The notes: generated by a model not told the origin, from the sequence alone. Counted from the first letter of the stretch, positions 42,403-52,312 are shown. The stretch: DNA of 64,000 nucleotides from Arthrobacter sp. AQ5-05 (GCF_003287975.1 NZ_QMKQ01000006.1:1-64000); one strand, 5' to 3'. Program-made: numbers and translations.

Positions 42403-42975
42403 TTAGACGTTCTGTCCCAGCGCGTCCATGACGCGGTTGGTGACTTCATCGATCTCGCCGATGCCGTCGACCAGGCGCACGATGCCGCGCTCCTGGTAGC
42501 GGTTGACCACGACGGCGGTTTCCTCGTGGTAGAGGCCCAGGCGGTGGCGGATGACCTCTTCGTTGTCATCCGCGCGGCCCTCGATCTGCGCGCGCTTGAG
42601 CAGGCGGGCGACGAGCTCCTCGTCGTCGGCGGTCAGCTGCAGCACGGCGTCGAGCTGCACCCCGGCGTCGGCCAGGATCGAGTCAAGCTCGTCGACCTGG
42701 GCGCTGGTGCGCGGGTAGCCGTCCAGCAGGAAGCCGTCCTTGACGTCGTCCTGGGCCAGGCGGTCGCGCACCATCGAGTTGGTGACCGAGTCGGGAACGA
42801 AGTTCCCGGCGTCGATGTACTTCTTGGCCTCGACGCCCAGCGGGGTTCCGCCCTTGACGTTGGCGCGGAAGATGTCGCCGGTGGAGATGGCCACCACATT
42901 GAGGCGCTCGGAGATGCGGTCCGCCTGGGTGCCCTTGCCGGCACCGGGTGGTCCAATGATCAACAGTCTTGTCAT
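42403..42975 (-). CDS. adk: adenylate kinase
   Basis: A 190-residue nucleotide kinase (AMP + ATP to 2 ADP). The P-loop IIGPPGAGKGTQADRI is at 6-21; DGYPRTSAQVDELD and RLGLYHEETAVVVNRYQERG are conserved. It lacks the roughly 27-residue LID insertion and zinc site of longer Adks, which is the short form seen in Actinobacteria. It overlaps secY by 4 nt. Confidence 0.96.
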   Translation of the reverse strand: MTRLLIIGPPGAGKGTQADRISERLNVVAISTGDIFRANVKGGTPLGVEAKKYIDAGNFVPDSVTNSMVRDRLAQDDVKDGFLLDGYPRTSAQVDELDSILADAGVQLDAVLQLTADDEELVARLLKRAQIEGRADDNEEVIRHRLGLYHEETAVVVNRYQERGIVRLVDGIGEIDEVTNRVMDALGQNV

Positions 42976-44276
42976 CGCAGAAGTCCTTCGTAGTGTCGCT
43001 GCTGCATTTGTGCGTTGATTTGCTTGACGGTCTCAAGACCCACACCAACCATGATGAGGATCGAGGTGCCGCCAAATGGGAAGTTCTGATCGGCGTTGAT
43101 CAGCACGAAGGCAATCAACGGAATCAGGGCCACGAATGCCAGGTAGAGGGCACCGGGGAAAGTGATGCGGCTGAGGATGTACTCGAGGTACTCGGCCGTC
43201 GGGCGTCCTGCACGGATGCCCGGGATGAATCCTCCGTACTGCTTCATGTTGTCGGCAACCTCGGTCGGGTTGAACGTGATCGCGACATAGAAGTAGGTGA
43301 AGCCGATGGTCAGCAGCGTGTAGGCAACCATGTACAGCGGGGACGAACCGGAGAAGTTCGTCTGTACCCACAGCGCCCAGTCCGGCAGCGTGCCGTCGGC
43401 GCGCGTGTTGAACTGCACGACCATCGAGGGCAGCGCCAGCATCGAGGATGCGAAGATCACCGGGATCACGCCGGCCATGTTGACCTTGATCGGGATGTAG
43501 GTGGAGGTTCCCCCCACGGTGCGGCGCCCGATCATCCGCTTGGCGTACTGCACCGGGATGCGGCGCTGGGATTGCTCCACGAAGACGACCAGGGCGATGA
43601 CCGCCAGGCCGATGAGGATGACTCCCGCGAAGACGCCCCAACCCTGCGAGGTGGCAATGGCGCCCATGGCCGCGGGGAAGCCCGAGGCGATGGACACGAA
43701 GATCAACAGCGACATGCCGTTGCCGACGCCGCGCTCGGTGGCCAGCTCGCCCATCCACATGATCAGGCCGGTGCCTGCCGTGAGCGTGAAGATCATCAGG
43801 ATGATGACCCAGAGGTTGTCCTCGGGCACGATCGGGAGCTGGCAGGAGGGGAAGAGCATTCCGCTGCGTGCCAGCGAAACCAGCGTGGTTGCCTGCAACA
43901 GGCCCAGCGCAATGGTCAAGTACCGGGTGTACTGGGTCAGGATGGCCTGTCCGGCCTGTCCTTCCTTGTGCAGTTCCTCGAAGCGAGGGATCACCACACG
44001 CAGCAGCTGGACGATGATGGAGGCCGTGATGTAGGGCATGATGCCCATGGCGAAGATGGAGACCTGCAGCAACGCGCCGCCACTGAACAGGTTCACGAAC
44101 TGGTACAGGCCGCCGGTGGTGTTACCCGCGGCAAGGCACTGTTGGACGTTGGAGTAGTCCACACCGGGTGCAGGGATGTAGACACCTGCACGGTAGATCG
44201 CAATGATGGCGAGCGTGAACAACAACTTGCGTCGCAGGTCAGGCGTCCGGAATACCCGGGCAATGGCGCTGAACAA
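42972..44276 (-). CDS. secY: protein translocase subunit SecY
   Basis: A 434-residue, ten-helix channel of the Sec translocon. The N-terminus RVFRTPDLRRKLLFTLAIIA, AIYRAGVYIPAPGVDY, MGIMPYITASIIVQLLRVVI and GTYGGTSTYIPIKVN-like RRTVGGTSTYIPIKVNMAGV are family landmarks. SecE and SecG are elsewhere. Overlaps adk by 4 nt. It is separated from rplO by 288 nt containing a strong terminator, so secY-adk is probably its own unit here. Confidence 0.97.
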   Translation of the reverse strand: MFSAIARVFRTPDLRRKLLFTLAIIAIYRAGVYIPAPGVDYSNVQQCLAAGNTTGGLYQFVNLFSGGALLQVSIFAMGIMPYITASIIVQLLRVVIPRFEELHKEGQAGQAILTQYTRYLTIALGLLQATTLVSLARSGMLFPSCQLPIVPEDNLWVIILMIFTLTAGTGLIMWMGELATERGVGNGMSLLIFVSIASGFPAAMGAIATSQGWGVFAGVILIGLAVIALVVFVEQSQRRIPVQYAKRMIGRRTVGGTSTYIPIKVNMAGVIPVIFASSMLALPSMVVQFNTRADGTLPDWALWVQTNFSGSSPLYMVAYTLLTIGFTYFYVAITFNPTEVADNMKQYGGFIPGIRAGRPTAEYLEYILSRITFPGALYLAFVALIPLIAFVLINADQNFPFGGTSILIMVGVGLETVKQINAQMQQRHYEGLLR

Positions 44277-44483
44277 GCGTCCTCCTGATTGATGGTGGCC
44301 GGGGGTACCCGGGGGGTTGACCTATCGATTCTATCGGGTGGTGAGCGTTACACACCAAATGAACCGCGGCTGAGGCTGTAATCATTCCCCGGCTGATCGA
44401 TATTTTCAGCGGGAAACCACCTTCGAACCATGCCCACGGCATAACTGGATGCCGGCCGGTTCCCGAAGGTGTAGTGCGGCAAG

Positions 44484-44533
44484 AAAAAAGGGGTGTCCCC
44501 GGGAATCCGCTTAGCGAATTCCGGGTCCACCCC
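44484..44533 (-). terminator. intrinsic terminator between rplO and secY
   Basis: On the minus strand a stem of about 20 bp with a few mismatches (44490-44510 with 44513-44533) is followed by TTTTTT (44489-44484). It ends the spc operon after rplO, before secY. Confidence 0.85.
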
Positions 44534-44564
44534 TTCTCACTGTGTGATCAAGAGACCACGTAGC

Positions 44565-45020
44565 TTAGAGCTCTACTGCAGAGCCGCCGGCTGCGACGAT
44601 CTTTTCCGACGCGGACGAGGAGAAGGCGTTGACCTTCACGTCGACCTTGACGGTCAGTTCGCCCGAGCCAAGGACCTTGACGGGCTCGTTCTTGCGAACG
44701 GCGCCCTTCGCGACCAATGCCTCAACGGTGACTTCGCCACCTTCGGGGAACAGCTCCGAGATCTTGTCCAGGTTTACAACCTGGAACTCGACGCGGAACG
44801 GGTTCTTGAAGCCGCGAAGCTTCGGAAGGCGCATGTGCAGCGGCAACTGGCCACCGGCGAAGCCGGCCTTGACCTGGTAGCGCGCCTTGGTGCCCTTCAT
44901 ACCGCGACCAGCGGTCTTACCCTTGGATGCCTCACCACGACCCACACGGGTCTTGGCCTTCTTGGCACCTTCGGCTGGACGCAGGTGGTGTACCTTCAGT
45001 GCGTTTTCTTTTTCAGCCAT
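44565..45020 (-). CDS. rplO: 50S ribosomal protein L15 (uL15)
   Basis: A 151-residue large-subunit protein. [40 protein letters not shown] and [20 protein letters not shown] are canonical, with the C-terminal ERFSASA-like segment [20 protein letters not shown]. It is 2 nt downstream of rpmD and is the last ribosomal gene before the spc terminator. Confidence 0.97.
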   Translation of the reverse strand: MAEKENALKVHHLRPAEGAKKAKTRVGRGEASKGKTAGRGMKGTKARYQVKAGFAGGQLPLHMRLPKLRGFKNPFRVEFQVVNLDKISELFPEGGEVTVEALVAKGAVRKNEPVKVLGSGELTVKVDVKVNAFSSSASEKIVAAGGSAVEL

Positions 45021-45022
45021 GA

Positions 45023-45229
45023 TTACTTCGCCTCCTCAACCTTTACGAGGTGCGGAACCGTGTTGACCATGCCTACGGTGACGGCGTCGGCGGTACGGAC
45101 CACGGTGTGGCCGATGCGCTTCAGACCGAGCGAGCGAAGGGTGTCGCGCTGGTTCTGCTTGCCACCAATGGTGGACCTTATCTGGGTGATTGTCAGAGTT
45201 GCGTCGCTAGGGACAATGTTCTTCGCCAC
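45023..45229 (-). CDS. rpmD: 50S ribosomal protein L30 (uL30)
   Basis: A 68-residue protein. [20 protein letters not shown] and [20 protein letters not shown] identify L30. It is a little longer than E. coli L30 (59) by N-terminal and C-terminal additions. It lies 2 nt from both rpsE and rplO. Confidence 0.96.
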   Translation of the reverse strand: MAKNIVPSDATLTITQIRSTIGGKQNQRDTLRSLGLKRIGHTVVRTADAVTVGMVNTVPHLVKVEEAK

Positions 45230-45231
45230 TA

Positions 45232-45939
45232 TTACGCACCTGCCTTCTGGTTCTGGATGTTCCAGAGCATCTGTGCCGAAACAACTTCTTCCAACGGCAG
45301 GCCACGACGTGCTGCTACTGCCTGAGGCTCTTCAAGGAGCTTCAGCGCGGCAACGGTGCCGTGGACAATGTTGATCTGGTTGCTCGAGCCCATGGACTTC
45401 GACAGAACATCGTGGATGCCTGCGCATTCCAGTACGGCGCGAACCGGACCACCGGCGATAACGCCGGTACCCGGAGCAGCCGGACGCAGGAGGACAACGC
45501 CGGCAGCGGCTTCACCCTGCACCAGGTGCGGGATGGTGGTGCCGACGCGGGGAACGCGGAAGAAGGACTTCTTGGCTTCTTCAACGCCCTTGGCGATTGC
45601 TGCCGGAACTTCCTTGGCCTTGCCGTAGCCAACGCCAACGAGACCGTTGCCGTCACCCACAACCACAAGCGCGGTGAAGCTAAAGCGACGACCACCCTTG
45701 ACGACCTTGGATACGCGGTTGATGGCTACAACGCGCTCAAGGAACTTGTCCTTGTCATCGTTGCGGCTATCCTTCGAATCGCGGCCTCGGCCACGACCCT
45801 CGCCACGGCCACGGCCTTCGCCGCCACGTCCACGGCCTTCGCCGCGAGCGGCTCCGGCCTTGTCAGCGGCAGGAGCAGTCGCGACTGCCTCAGTAGCTTC
45901 AGACACCTGAGTTTCCTTCTTGTTAGTTGCTTCGCTCAC
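45232..45939 (-). CDS. rpsE: 30S ribosomal protein S5 (uS5) with RG-rich N-terminal extension
   Basis: A 235-residue protein; the core (about 63-235) starts [20 protein letters not shown] and has [20 protein letters not shown] and [20 protein letters not shown]. The first 60 or so residues are an Ala/Glu segment followed by Gly-Arg repeats ([20 protein letters not shown]), absent from E. coli S5 (167). Similar extensions occur in some Actinobacteria. Overlaps rplR by 4 nt. Confidence 0.96.
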   Translation of the reverse strand: MSEATNKKETQVSEATEAVATAPAADKAGAARGEGRGRGGEGRGRGEGRGRGRDSKDSRNDDKDKFLERVVAINRVSKVVKGGRRFSFTALVVVGDGNGLVGVGYGKAKEVPAAIAKGVEEAKKSFFRVPRVGTTIPHLVQGEAAAGVVLLRPAAPGTGVIAGGPVRAVLECAGIHDVLSKSMGSSNQINIVHGTVAALKLLEEPQAVAARRGLPLEEVVSAQMLWNIQNQKAGA

Positions 45940-46307
45940 AGCGCCAGCCCACCTTCGCGTGCACCGTCAGCAACAGCAGCCACGCGACCGTGGTACTTGT
46001 TGCCACCGCGGTCGAAGACCACGGATTCGATGCCTGCGGCCTTGGCGCGCTCGGCGACGAGCTCACCAACGCGCTTGGCCTTGGCGGACTTGTCACCTTC
46101 GAAGCCGCGCATGTCGGCTTCCATGGTCGAGGCGTAAGCAAGGGTGGTGCCCTTGCTGTCGTCAACGACCTGGACGAAGATGTGGCGTGCCGAACGGTTG
46201 ACGACCAGGCGCGGACGCACCTCGGTGCCGGTGATGCGCTTGCGAACGCGCAGGTGGCGACGGCCGCGTGCGGCTGCCTTGCTCTTACCCTTGATTCCGA
46301 GAGCCAT
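45936..46307 (-). CDS. rplR: 50S ribosomal protein L18 (uL18)
   Basis: A 123-residue 5S-rRNA-binding protein. [40 protein letters not shown] and [20 protein letters not shown] are canonical. It is 2 nt after rplF and overlaps rpsE by 4 nt. Confidence 0.97.
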   Translation of the reverse strand: MALGIKGKSKAAARGRRHLRVRKRITGTEVRPRLVVNRSARHIFVQVVDDSKGTTLAYASTMEADMRGFEGDKSAKAKRVGELVAERAKAAGIESVVFDRGGNKYHGRVAAVADGAREGGLAL

Positions 46308-46309
46308 GG

Positions 46310-46846
46310 TTACTTACCAGCCTTTCCGACCTTGCGGCGGATGATTTCGCCAGCGTACCGAACGCCCTTGCCCTTGTACGGGTCAGGCTTGCGGAGCTTG
46401 CGGATGTTGGCGGATACTTCGCCAACCTGCTGCTTGTTGATACCCGAAACGGTGATCTTGGTGTTGCCCTCGACCACGAAGGCAATGCCCTCGGGAGCCT
46501 CGACAACAACCGGGTGCGAGAAGCCCAGGGCGAACTCGAGGTTCGAGCCCTTTGCTGCAACGCGGTAACCGGTACCGTGGATTTCGAGCTTCTTTTCGTA
46601 GCCAGCGGTGACACCGATGATCATGTTTTCGATCAGGGTGCGGGTCAAGCCGTGCAGCGAACGCGAATCGCGCTCGTCGTTCGGGCGGGACACGGTTACG
46701 GTGTTCTCTTCGAGAACAACTGCAATCGGGCTTGCTACGGTGTGGTTCAGTTCGCCCTTGGCGCCCTTGACGGAGACAACGTCGCCATCAATCTTGAGCT
46801 CAACGCCGGCAGGAACAGTGATCGGAAGACGTCCAATACGTGACAT
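46310..46846 (-). CDS. rplF: 50S ribosomal protein L6 (uL6)
   Basis: A 178-residue two-domain protein near the GTPase centre. [40 protein letters not shown] and the C-terminal [35 protein letters not shown] are diagnostic. It is 21 nt downstream of rpsH. Confidence 0.97.
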   Translation of the reverse strand: MSRIGRLPITVPAGVELKIDGDVVSVKGAKGELNHTVASPIAVVLEENTVTVSRPNDERDSRSLHGLTRTLIENMIIGVTAGYEKKLEIHGTGYRVAAKGSNLEFALGFSHPVVVEAPEGIAFVVEGNTKITVSGINKQQVGEVSANIRKLRKPDPYKGKGVRYAGEIIRRKVGKAGK

Positions 46847-46867
46847 GGTTTCTTTCTCCCTTTCCCG

Positions 46868-47266
46868 TTACCAGACGTAGGCGAGGACTTCCCCACCTAC
46901 ACCCTTCTTGGCTGCCTGGCGGTCCGTGAGGAGACCGGAGGACGTGGACAGGATTGCAATGCCGAGGCCACCAAGGACGTGCGGCAAATTGGTGGACTTT
47001 GCGTATACACGCAGGCCCGGCTTCGAAATACGGCGGACGCCAGCGATTGAACGCTCGCGGCTCGGGCCGAACTTCAGGGTGATGGTCAGCTTTTTGCCAA
47101 CCTCCGCTGCTTCTTCAACGAACGAGCCGATGTAGCCCTGTTCCTTGAGGATCTGGGCAACTCGCACCTTCAGCTTCGACGACGGCATGGAAACCGTGTC
47201 GTGGTAAGCCGAGTTGGCGTTGCGCAGACGAGTCAGCATATCTGCGACAGGATCTGTCATTGTCAT
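46868..47266 (-). CDS. rpsH: 30S ribosomal protein S8 (uS8)
   Basis: A 132-residue 16S-binding protein and spc-operon repressor in E. coli. [60 protein letters not shown] and the end GGEVLAYVW are canonical. A second ATG at 47260 is possible. It follows rplE directly (62 nt); the rpsN gene that sits between them in many bacteria is missing. Confidence 0.97.
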   Translation of the reverse strand: MTMTDPVADMLTRLRNANSAYHDTVSMPSSKLKVRVAQILKEQGYIGSFVEEAAEVGKKLTITLKFGPSRERSIAGVRRISKPGLRVYAKSTNLPHVLGGLGIAILSTSSGLLTDRQAAKKGVGGEVLAYVW

Positions 47267-47328
47267 TTGGGCTTCTGCCCTTCCTCGCTACGGTTTCCGC
47301 GCAAGCGCGGACCTGCAACGTAGTTGAT

Positions 47329-47898
47329 CTAGTTGGCGGTCTTGAACGGGAAGCCCAGGGCCTTGAGCAAGGCGCGGCCTTCGTCGTCGGTCTTCGCGGT
47401 GGTCACTACGGTGATGTCCATGCCGCGAACGCGGTCAACGGAATCAACATCGATTTCGTGGAACATGGACTGTTCCGTGAGACCGAAGGTGTAGTTGCCG
47501 TTGCCGTCGAACTGCTTCGGGCTCAGGCCACGGAAGTCACGGATACGCGGCAGTGCCAGCGTAACCAGACGATCCACGAATTCCCACATGCGATCTCCGC
47601 GCAGGGTGGCGTGGGTACCAATCGGCATGCCTTCGCGCAGCTTGAACTGTGCGATCGACTTGCGTGCCTTGGTTACCAACGGCTTCTGGCCGGTGATGGC
47701 GGTGAGGTCGCGGACTGCGCCTTCGATGAGCTTGGAGTCCTTGGCGGCTTCGCCGACACCCATGTTCACAACAACCTTGACCAGGCCAGGGACCTGCATC
47801 GGGTTGGCGTAGTTGAACTCGCTCGTCAGGACTTCGCGGATTTCAGACTTGTACTTGGCCTTGAGGCGGGGCTGGATGTTCACAGCTGCTTCAGTCAT
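47329..47898 (-). CDS. rplE: 50S ribosomal protein L5 (uL5)
   Basis: A 189-residue 5S-binding protein. [60 protein letters not shown] and [20 protein letters not shown]-like [20 protein letters not shown] are conserved. It shares one base with the rplX stop. Confidence 0.97.
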   Translation of the reverse strand: MTEAAVNIQPRLKAKYKSEIREVLTSEFNYANPMQVPGLVKVVVNMGVGEAAKDSKLIEGAVRDLTAITGQKPLVTKARKSIAQFKLREGMPIGTHATLRGDRMWEFVDRLVTLALPRIRDFRGLSPKQFDGNGNYTFGLTEQSMFHEIDVDSVDRVRGMDITVVTTAKTDDEGRALLKALGFPFKTAN

Positions 47899-48242
47899 TA
47901 CAGTGCCTTTCCGGAAGACTTGGCGAAGCGAACACGGACGGTCTTGGACACGCCGTTCTTCTCCACGGTTTCCTCGCGGAAGCCAACGCGGGTCGGCTTC
48001 TTGGTCTCCGGGTCAACGATTGCGACATTCGAGATGTGCATCGGGGCCTCAACGACCTCAATGCCACCGGTCTGCGTGCCACGCTCGGTCTGGCCGGCCT
48101 TGGTGTGCTTGGTGACGCGGTTGACGCCCTCAACAAGAACGCGCTGCGCTGCGGGGAATACCTTCAGCACCTTGCCCTGCTTGTTGCGGTCGGAACCGGC
48201 GATGACCTGAACAAGGTCACCCTTCTTAATTTTTGCACCCAT
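47898..48242 (-). CDS. rplX: 50S ribosomal protein L24 (uL24)
   Basis: A 114-residue KOW-domain assembly initiator of the large subunit. [20 protein letters not shown] then [20 protein letters not shown] is the KOW region, with [20 protein letters not shown] after it. It starts 2 nt after rplN. Confidence 0.97.
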   Translation of the reverse strand: MGAKIKKGDLVQVIAGSDRNKQGKVLKVFPAAQRVLVEGVNRVTKHTKAGQTERGTQTGGIEVVEAPMHISNVAIVDPETKKPTRVGFREETVEKNGVSKTVRVRFAKSSGKAL

Positions 48243-48244
48243 GG

Positions 48245-48613
48245 TTACAGCACCTCCGGAGCCAGGGAAACGATCTTCATGAACTTCTTGTCGCGAAGTT
48301 CACGCCCAACCGGTCCGAAAATACGGGTTCCGCGGGGCTCGCCGTCAGCCTTGAGGATGACAGCTGCGTTCTCGTCGAATTTGATGTAGGAACCGTCTAT
48401 ACGACGGCGCTCCTTCTTGGTGCGAACGATGACAGCCTTCACGACGTCACCCTTCTTTACGTTTCCGCCAGGGATTGCATCCTTGACGGTAGCGACGATT
48501 ACGTCGCCGATGCCTGCATAGCGACGGCCAGAGCCACCGAGAACACGAATGGTAAGGATTTCCTTAGCACCGGTGTTGTCGGCAACCTTCAGTCGCGATT
48601 CCTGCTGAATCAC
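48245..48613 (-). CDS. rplN: 50S ribosomal protein L14 (uL14)
   Basis: A 122-residue subunit-interface protein. [40 protein letters not shown] and [20 protein letters not shown], then [20 protein letters not shown] are canonical. Length is the universal 122. It opens the spc operon here and is separated from rpsQ by about 1.5 kb with an unrelated gene and two terminators. Confidence 0.98.
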   Translation of the reverse strand: MIQQESRLKVADNTGAKEILTIRVLGGSGRRYAGIGDVIVATVKDAIPGGNVKKGDVVKAVIVRTKKERRRIDGSYIKFDENAAVILKADGEPRGTRIFGPVGRELRDKKFMKIVSLAPEVL

Positions 48614-48804
48614 TTTTTACTCCTGTCGTCTCGCTGGTTCTCCTAGGGAGCCTTGCGGAACGGATATGGTCCATCTCAGCTTCTGCTTACCCCCACCTCC
48701 ATACACCGCTGTTCGCAACGCACGAATGCGCAACAACATGATGCTGGGGAAGCAGGGCCGAGGCTTGGGCTCAGAGCTGTGCCGCACAACCTTCCGGGCC
48801 CGTA

Positions 48805-48842
48805 AAAAACCCTCCGGCTGCACTGTGCTTTACGCAGGAGGT
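48805..48842 (-). terminator. terminator after the EEP-family gene
   Basis: CCTC-CTGC and GCAG-GAGG arms (48811-48841, one 3-nt bulge) form a stem followed on the minus strand by GTTTTTTACG. It lies about 100 nt past the EEP stop and upstream of rplN, so rplN must have its own promoter below it. Confidence 0.65.
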
Positions 48843-48939
48843 GGATAGTCCCCATACTTAACGCGCACAGAATAAAAAGTCTACCGCAAGAATGCGTGAT
48901 CCCGAAACCGTGTGCTATGGGGCAAAATGGGGTCCTTGG

Positions 48940-49890
48940 TCACAAGCATCCGCGGCGATTCGGGTGCCGACGGCCAGTCGCCCACCGGCAGAAGGCCAGC
49001 TTGGCCACGATCCCGTGGTGGTCCGTTCCTGCCACCGCAATGCGCGCGGAGTCCATGACGCCAAGGCCGCGCACCGGCACATGGTCGATGGCGGCAAAGG
49101 CGGGAACGGCGCCGTTGGCCGGCCAGGTTACGGTGGCCAGGGGGCCGAACGCCGGGGAGGCCTCGGAAAATCCGTGCGCGGGTGCCCGAAACCCGGGGTG
49201 CGTCCTGGTGACGTTGACGTCCCCCGCCAGCACCAGCGGCAAGTCGGCATGTTGCCCCGCCCGGCGTTCCACGGTGGACAAGGTGTCCGCCCAGGATGCC
49301 GGGCCGTGGGTAGGTGGCACCGGATGGATCCCGGCCACGCGGATCCGGCCCGCCCGCGGGTGGTCGATAACCGCCACCGGTACCTCAAGGAGCGCGCCGG
49401 CCGATTGCCTGGCCGCCGCTGCCTCGGAACGCATCGGGTGCCGGGAGAAGATGACCGTGTCCACGGCTCCTCCGGTGACCACGAACCCGGTCCTGTGGTG
49501 GTACTGCCACTTTGGCAGGGCCGTGCCCAATGACCGCGGCATCGCCTCGCTTGCCTCAACCGGCACCAACACATCCGGGGCTGACGCGATGATCACATCG
49601 GCAGCCATCGACGGATCGGCATTCCCACGCCCCGCGTTCAGGGACAGCACCGTCACCGGTTCGCCCGGAGCACACGCTCCCCCGGCAACGGGTTGGAGCG
49701 CGGGGACCAACGACACGGCCGCGCACACCAGCAGCACCGCCGCTGGAATCCAGACGTGTCGAAGGACCAGCACCAGGTTGAGGGCCAGCGTGGCCACGCC
49801 AAGAACCGCAAGCACGGCCTGAAGCACCGCCGGGGACCTGGAAGCGCCAACGTCCAGGTTCTTCCCGGACCGCCAACAGCACCCCGGCAA
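48940..49890 (-). CDS. membrane-anchored endonuclease/exonuclease/phosphatase-family protein (probably frameshifted at 5' end)
   Basis: A 316-residue open frame with two predicted membrane helices (about 22-45, 48-68) and an EEP hydrolase domain: VLSLNAGRGNAD, VPVEASE, VAGIHPVPP, VLAGDVNVTRTHPGF and the catalytic ending AIDHVPVRG with TDHHGIVAKL. In this frame the only start is a TTG at 49890 within what reads like the middle of the membrane region. In the neighbouring frame an ATG at 49963 with GGGAG 7 nt upstream begins MANAGAG and runs into MIPVVLAGVLLAV. 49963 to 48940 is 1024 nt, one base more than a whole number of codons, so a single-base insertion near 49865-49885 may have split the gene. 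Substrate unknown. Confidence 0.75.
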   Translation of the reverse strand: MPGCCWRSGKNLDVGASRSPAVLQAVLAVLGVATLALNLVLVLRHVWIPAAVLLVCAAVSLVPALQPVAGGACAPGEPVTVLSLNAGRGNADPSMAADVIIASAPDVLVPVEASEAMPRSLGTALPKWQYHHRTGFVVTGGAVDTVIFSRHPMRSEAAAARQSAGALLEVPVAVIDHPRAGRIRVAGIHPVPPTHGPASWADTLSTVERRAGQHADLPLVLAGDVNVTRTHPGFRAPAHGFSEASPAFGPLATVTWPANGAVPAFAAIDHVPVRGLGVMDSARIAVAGTDHHGIVAKLAFCRWATGRRHPNRRGCL

Positions 49891-50052
49891 GAACCACGGG
49901 GATCATGCCACGGTTCTTGGGTGCACGACCTGCCCACGCCCGTCCTGCCCCGGCGTTGGCCATCGCGTGGCTCCCAACCGATTGTGTTGAAGCCTGCCGC
50001 CCCGGGTCCCGGCCAAGGCTCCCACGCTGCCGGCGGTGTACCGCGGGAACGC

Positions 50053-50099
50053 AAAACACCCCGGCACCGGCTGGATAAATCCAGCTGTCCCGGGGTGTT
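50053..50099 (-). terminator. terminator of the S10 operon after rpsQ
   Basis: ACACCCCGG (50056-50064) pairs with CCGGGGTGT (50090-50098), with an inner GCTGGAT/ATCCAGC stem. The minus-strand tail is TTTTGCG. It lies 40 nt past the rpsQ stop. Confidence 0.85.
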
Positions 50100-50138
50100 G
50101 AGCTTGGTTCACGTCAGGGTGAAAACCAGCGAAAGGGC

Positions 50139-50426
50139 TTACTTGGCCTTTTCGAGGATTTCCACGAGGCGCCAGCGCTTGTCGGCAGACAGCGGGCGGG
50201 TCTCGGCGATGAGAACGAGGTCGCCGATGCCGGCGCTGTTCTCTTCGTCGTGAGCCTTGACGTTCTTGTTGCGACGCATGACCTTGCCGTAGAGGGCGTG
50301 CTTTACACGGTCCTCGACGTCAACGACGATGGTCTTCTGCATCTTGTCGGAAACCACGTAACCACGGAGGGTCTTGCGGTCGTTGCGCTCTGCAGCTGCA
50401 TCCACGACGTTATCCTTCTCGCTCAT
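50139..50426 (-). CDS. rpsQ: 30S ribosomal protein S17 (uS17)
   Basis: A 95-residue OB-fold protein. [40 protein letters not shown] and [18 protein letters not shown] are canonical, with a short acidic N-terminal extension. The ATG overlaps the rpmC stop by one base. It is the last gene of the S10 operon here. Confidence 0.97.
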   Translation of the reverse strand: MSEKDNVVDAAAERNDRKTLRGYVVSDKMQKTIVVDVEDRVKHALYGKVMRRNKNVKAHDEENSAGIGDLVLIAETRPLSADKRWRLVEILEKAK

Positions 50427-50695
50427 TACTTGGCTTCCTTGCTCTTCTTGGTCTCTTCGACCGGCACTACAACGTCGGGACGAATGCCCAGCTCGCGTTC
50501 GCGAAGCACGGTGTAGATACGAGCGATGTCGCGCTTGACAGTCTTCAAGTTGCCATGCGATTCGAGCTGACCGGTGGCCGACTGGAAACGGAGGTTGAAC
50601 AGCTCCTCCTTGGCCTTCTTGAGCTCCTCGACCAGACGGGCGTTATCAAAGCCGTCCAGTGCTTCGGTTGCTAGATCCTTGGATCCGATTGCCAT
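50426..50695 (-). CDS. rpmC: 50S ribosomal protein L29 (uL29)
   Basis: An 89-residue exit-tunnel-rim protein. [20 protein letters not shown] and [20 protein letters not shown] identify L29. It is longer than E. coli L29 (63) by an N-terminal leader and a charged C-terminal tail ([13 protein letters not shown]). It is 2 nt after rplP. Confidence 0.96.
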   Translation of the reverse strand: MAIGSKDLATEALDGFDNARLVEELKKAKEELFNLRFQSATGQLESHGNLKTVKRDIARIYTVLRERELGIRPDVVVPVEETKKSKEAK

Positions 50696-50697
50696 TC

Positions 50698-51114
50698 CTA
50701 TTCACCACCTTCGCGACGCACAATGCGTGCCTTCAACGGCAGCTTGTGGATTGCCAGGCGCAATGCCTCGCGTGCTACCTCTTCACTGACACCGGAGAGT
50801 TCAAAGAGAACCCGTCCCGGCTTGACGTTTGCGACCCACCATTCCGGCGAACCCTTACCGGAACCCATGCGGGTTTCGGCAGGCTTCTTGGTCAGCGGAC
50901 GGTCCGGATAGATATTGATCCAGACCTTGCCGCCACGCTTGATGTGGCGGGTCATTGCGATACGAGCTGCCTCGATCTGGCGGTTGGTAACGTAGGCCGG
51001 TGTAAGGGCCTGGATACCGTACTCGCCGAAGGCTACCGTGGTACCGCCCGAAGCTGCGCCACTCCGACCGGGGTGGTGCTGCTTGCGGTACTTTACTCGG
51101 CGTGGGATAAGCAT
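50698..51114 (-). CDS. rplP: 50S ribosomal protein L16 (uL16)
   Basis: A 138-residue protein near the peptidyl-transferase centre. [40 protein letters not shown] and [20 protein letters not shown] are canonical. It directly abuts rpsC. Confidence 0.98.
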   Translation of the reverse strand: MLIPRRVKYRKQHHPGRSGAASGGTTVAFGEYGIQALTPAYVTNRQIEAARIAMTRHIKRGGKVWINIYPDRPLTKKPAETRMGSGKGSPEWWVANVKPGRVLFELSGVSEEVAREALRLAIHKLPLKARIVRREGGE

Positions 51115-51945
51115 TTAAGCCTGTCCTCCTTCTGCAACTGCTGCTGCGGGAGCCTCAACAGCCGGAGCTGCTTCTGCACCTGGAGCTGCGCTGCGCTCGG
51201 GGCGACGACGACGTTCGCCACCTTCGGGGCGTCCACCCGGACGTCCGCCGGGACGATCGCCGCGACCGCGGGCCGGAGCTGCTGCAGCCTGGGCTGCCAG
51301 TTCCTTCGAAGTCACGTCGCCCTTGTAGATCCAGACCTTCACGCCGATGCGGCCGAAGGTGGTCTTGGCTTCGAACTTGCCGTAGTCGATGTTCGCACGC
51401 AGGGTGTGCAGCGGCACACGGCCTTCGCGGTAGAACTCCTTGCGGGACATTTCTGCCCCGCCAAGACGACCCGAGCACTGTACGCGGATGCCCTTGGCAC
51501 CTGCGCGCATTGCCGACTGCATGGCCTTCTTCATCGCGCGGCGGAAAGCCACACGCGAAGCAAGCTGCTCTGCAATGCCCTGGGCAACAAGCTGGGCTTC
51601 GATCTCGGGGTTCTTGACCTCGAGGATGTTCAGCTGAACCTGCTTGGCGGTGAGCTTTTCGAGCTCGCCACGGATGCGATCGGCTTCGGCGCCGCGGCGA
51701 CCGATAACGATGCCCGGGCGTGCGGTGTGGATATCCACACGAACACGGTCACGGGTGCGCTCGATCTCCACGCGGGCGATGCCGGCGCGTTCCATGCCAA
51801 CGGTCATCAGTTCGCGGATACGGATGTCTTCTTTTACGAAGTCCTTGTAACGCTGTCCGACCTTGGTGCTGTCGGCGAACCAGTGCGAAACATGGTCGGT
51901 AGTGATACCGAGACGGAACCCATGCGGGTTAACCTTCTGTCCCAT
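51115..51945 (-). CDS. rpsC: 30S ribosomal protein S3 (uS3) with RG-rich C-terminal extension
   Basis: A 276-residue mRNA-entry protein. Starting at 51945 gives [20 protein letters not shown]. The KH domain has [20 protein letters not shown], and the core continues to [20 protein letters not shown]. The last 60 or so residues are a disordered Arg/Gly/Pro stretch ([20 protein letters not shown]) ending Ala/Glu-rich. Overhangs like this occur in Actinobacteria. It follows rplV by 1 nt. Confidence 0.97.
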   Translation of the reverse strand: MGQKVNPHGFRLGITTDHVSHWFADSTKVGQRYKDFVKEDIRIRELMTVGMERAGIARVEIERTRDRVRVDIHTARPGIVIGRRGAEADRIRGELEKLTAKQVQLNILEVKNPEIEAQLVAQGIAEQLASRVAFRRAMKKAMQSAMRAGAKGIRVQCSGRLGGAEMSRKEFYREGRVPLHTLRANIDYGKFEAKTTFGRIGVKVWIYKGDVTSKELAAQAAAAPARGRGDRPGGRPGGRPEGGERRRRPERSAAPGAEAAPAVEAPAAAVAEGGQA

Positions 51946-51946
51946 T

Positions 51947-52312
51947 TTACTCTTCCCCACCCTTCTTAGGGGTTGCGACGACCACAGTGATGTGGCTCGT
52001 GCGCTTCTTGATCTGGTATGCCCGACCCTGAGCACGCGGCTGGAACCGCTTCATGGTCGGACCCTCGTCAACAAACGCTTCGCTGATGAACAGCTCGTCT
52101 TCGTTGAACGCGACACCCTCGCGGTCTGCGGCGGCACGGGCGTTAGCCACTGCCGATGCTACAACCTTGAACACTGGCTCTGAAGCTGCCTGCGGGGCAA
52201 ACTTCAGGATCGCCAGTGCTTCGTTCGTCTGCTTGCCACGAACAAGGTTGACGACGCGCCGGGCCTTCATAGGCGTCACGCGGATATGGCGCGCAATTGC
52301 CTTGGCTTCCAT
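51947..52312 (-). CDS. rplV: 50S ribosomal protein L22 (uL22)
   Basis: A 121-residue exit-tunnel protein. Starting at 52312 gives [20 protein letters not shown], then [20 protein letters not shown] and the tunnel loop [20 protein letters not shown]. The frame upstream of this ATG runs through the gap after rpsS and is not conserved. Confidence 0.97.
   Translation of the reverse strand: MEAKAIARHIRVTPMKARRVVNLVRGKQTNEALAILKFAPQAASEPVFKVVASAVANARAAADREGVAFNEDELFISEAFVDEGPTMKRFQPRAQGRAYQIKKRTSHITVVVATPKKGGEE

Noticed and set aside
45754-45860. GC-rich repeats in rpsE as a possible CRISPR or satellite
   Set aside because: They are in-frame Gly-Arg codon repeats of the S5 N-terminal extension, with no spacers.
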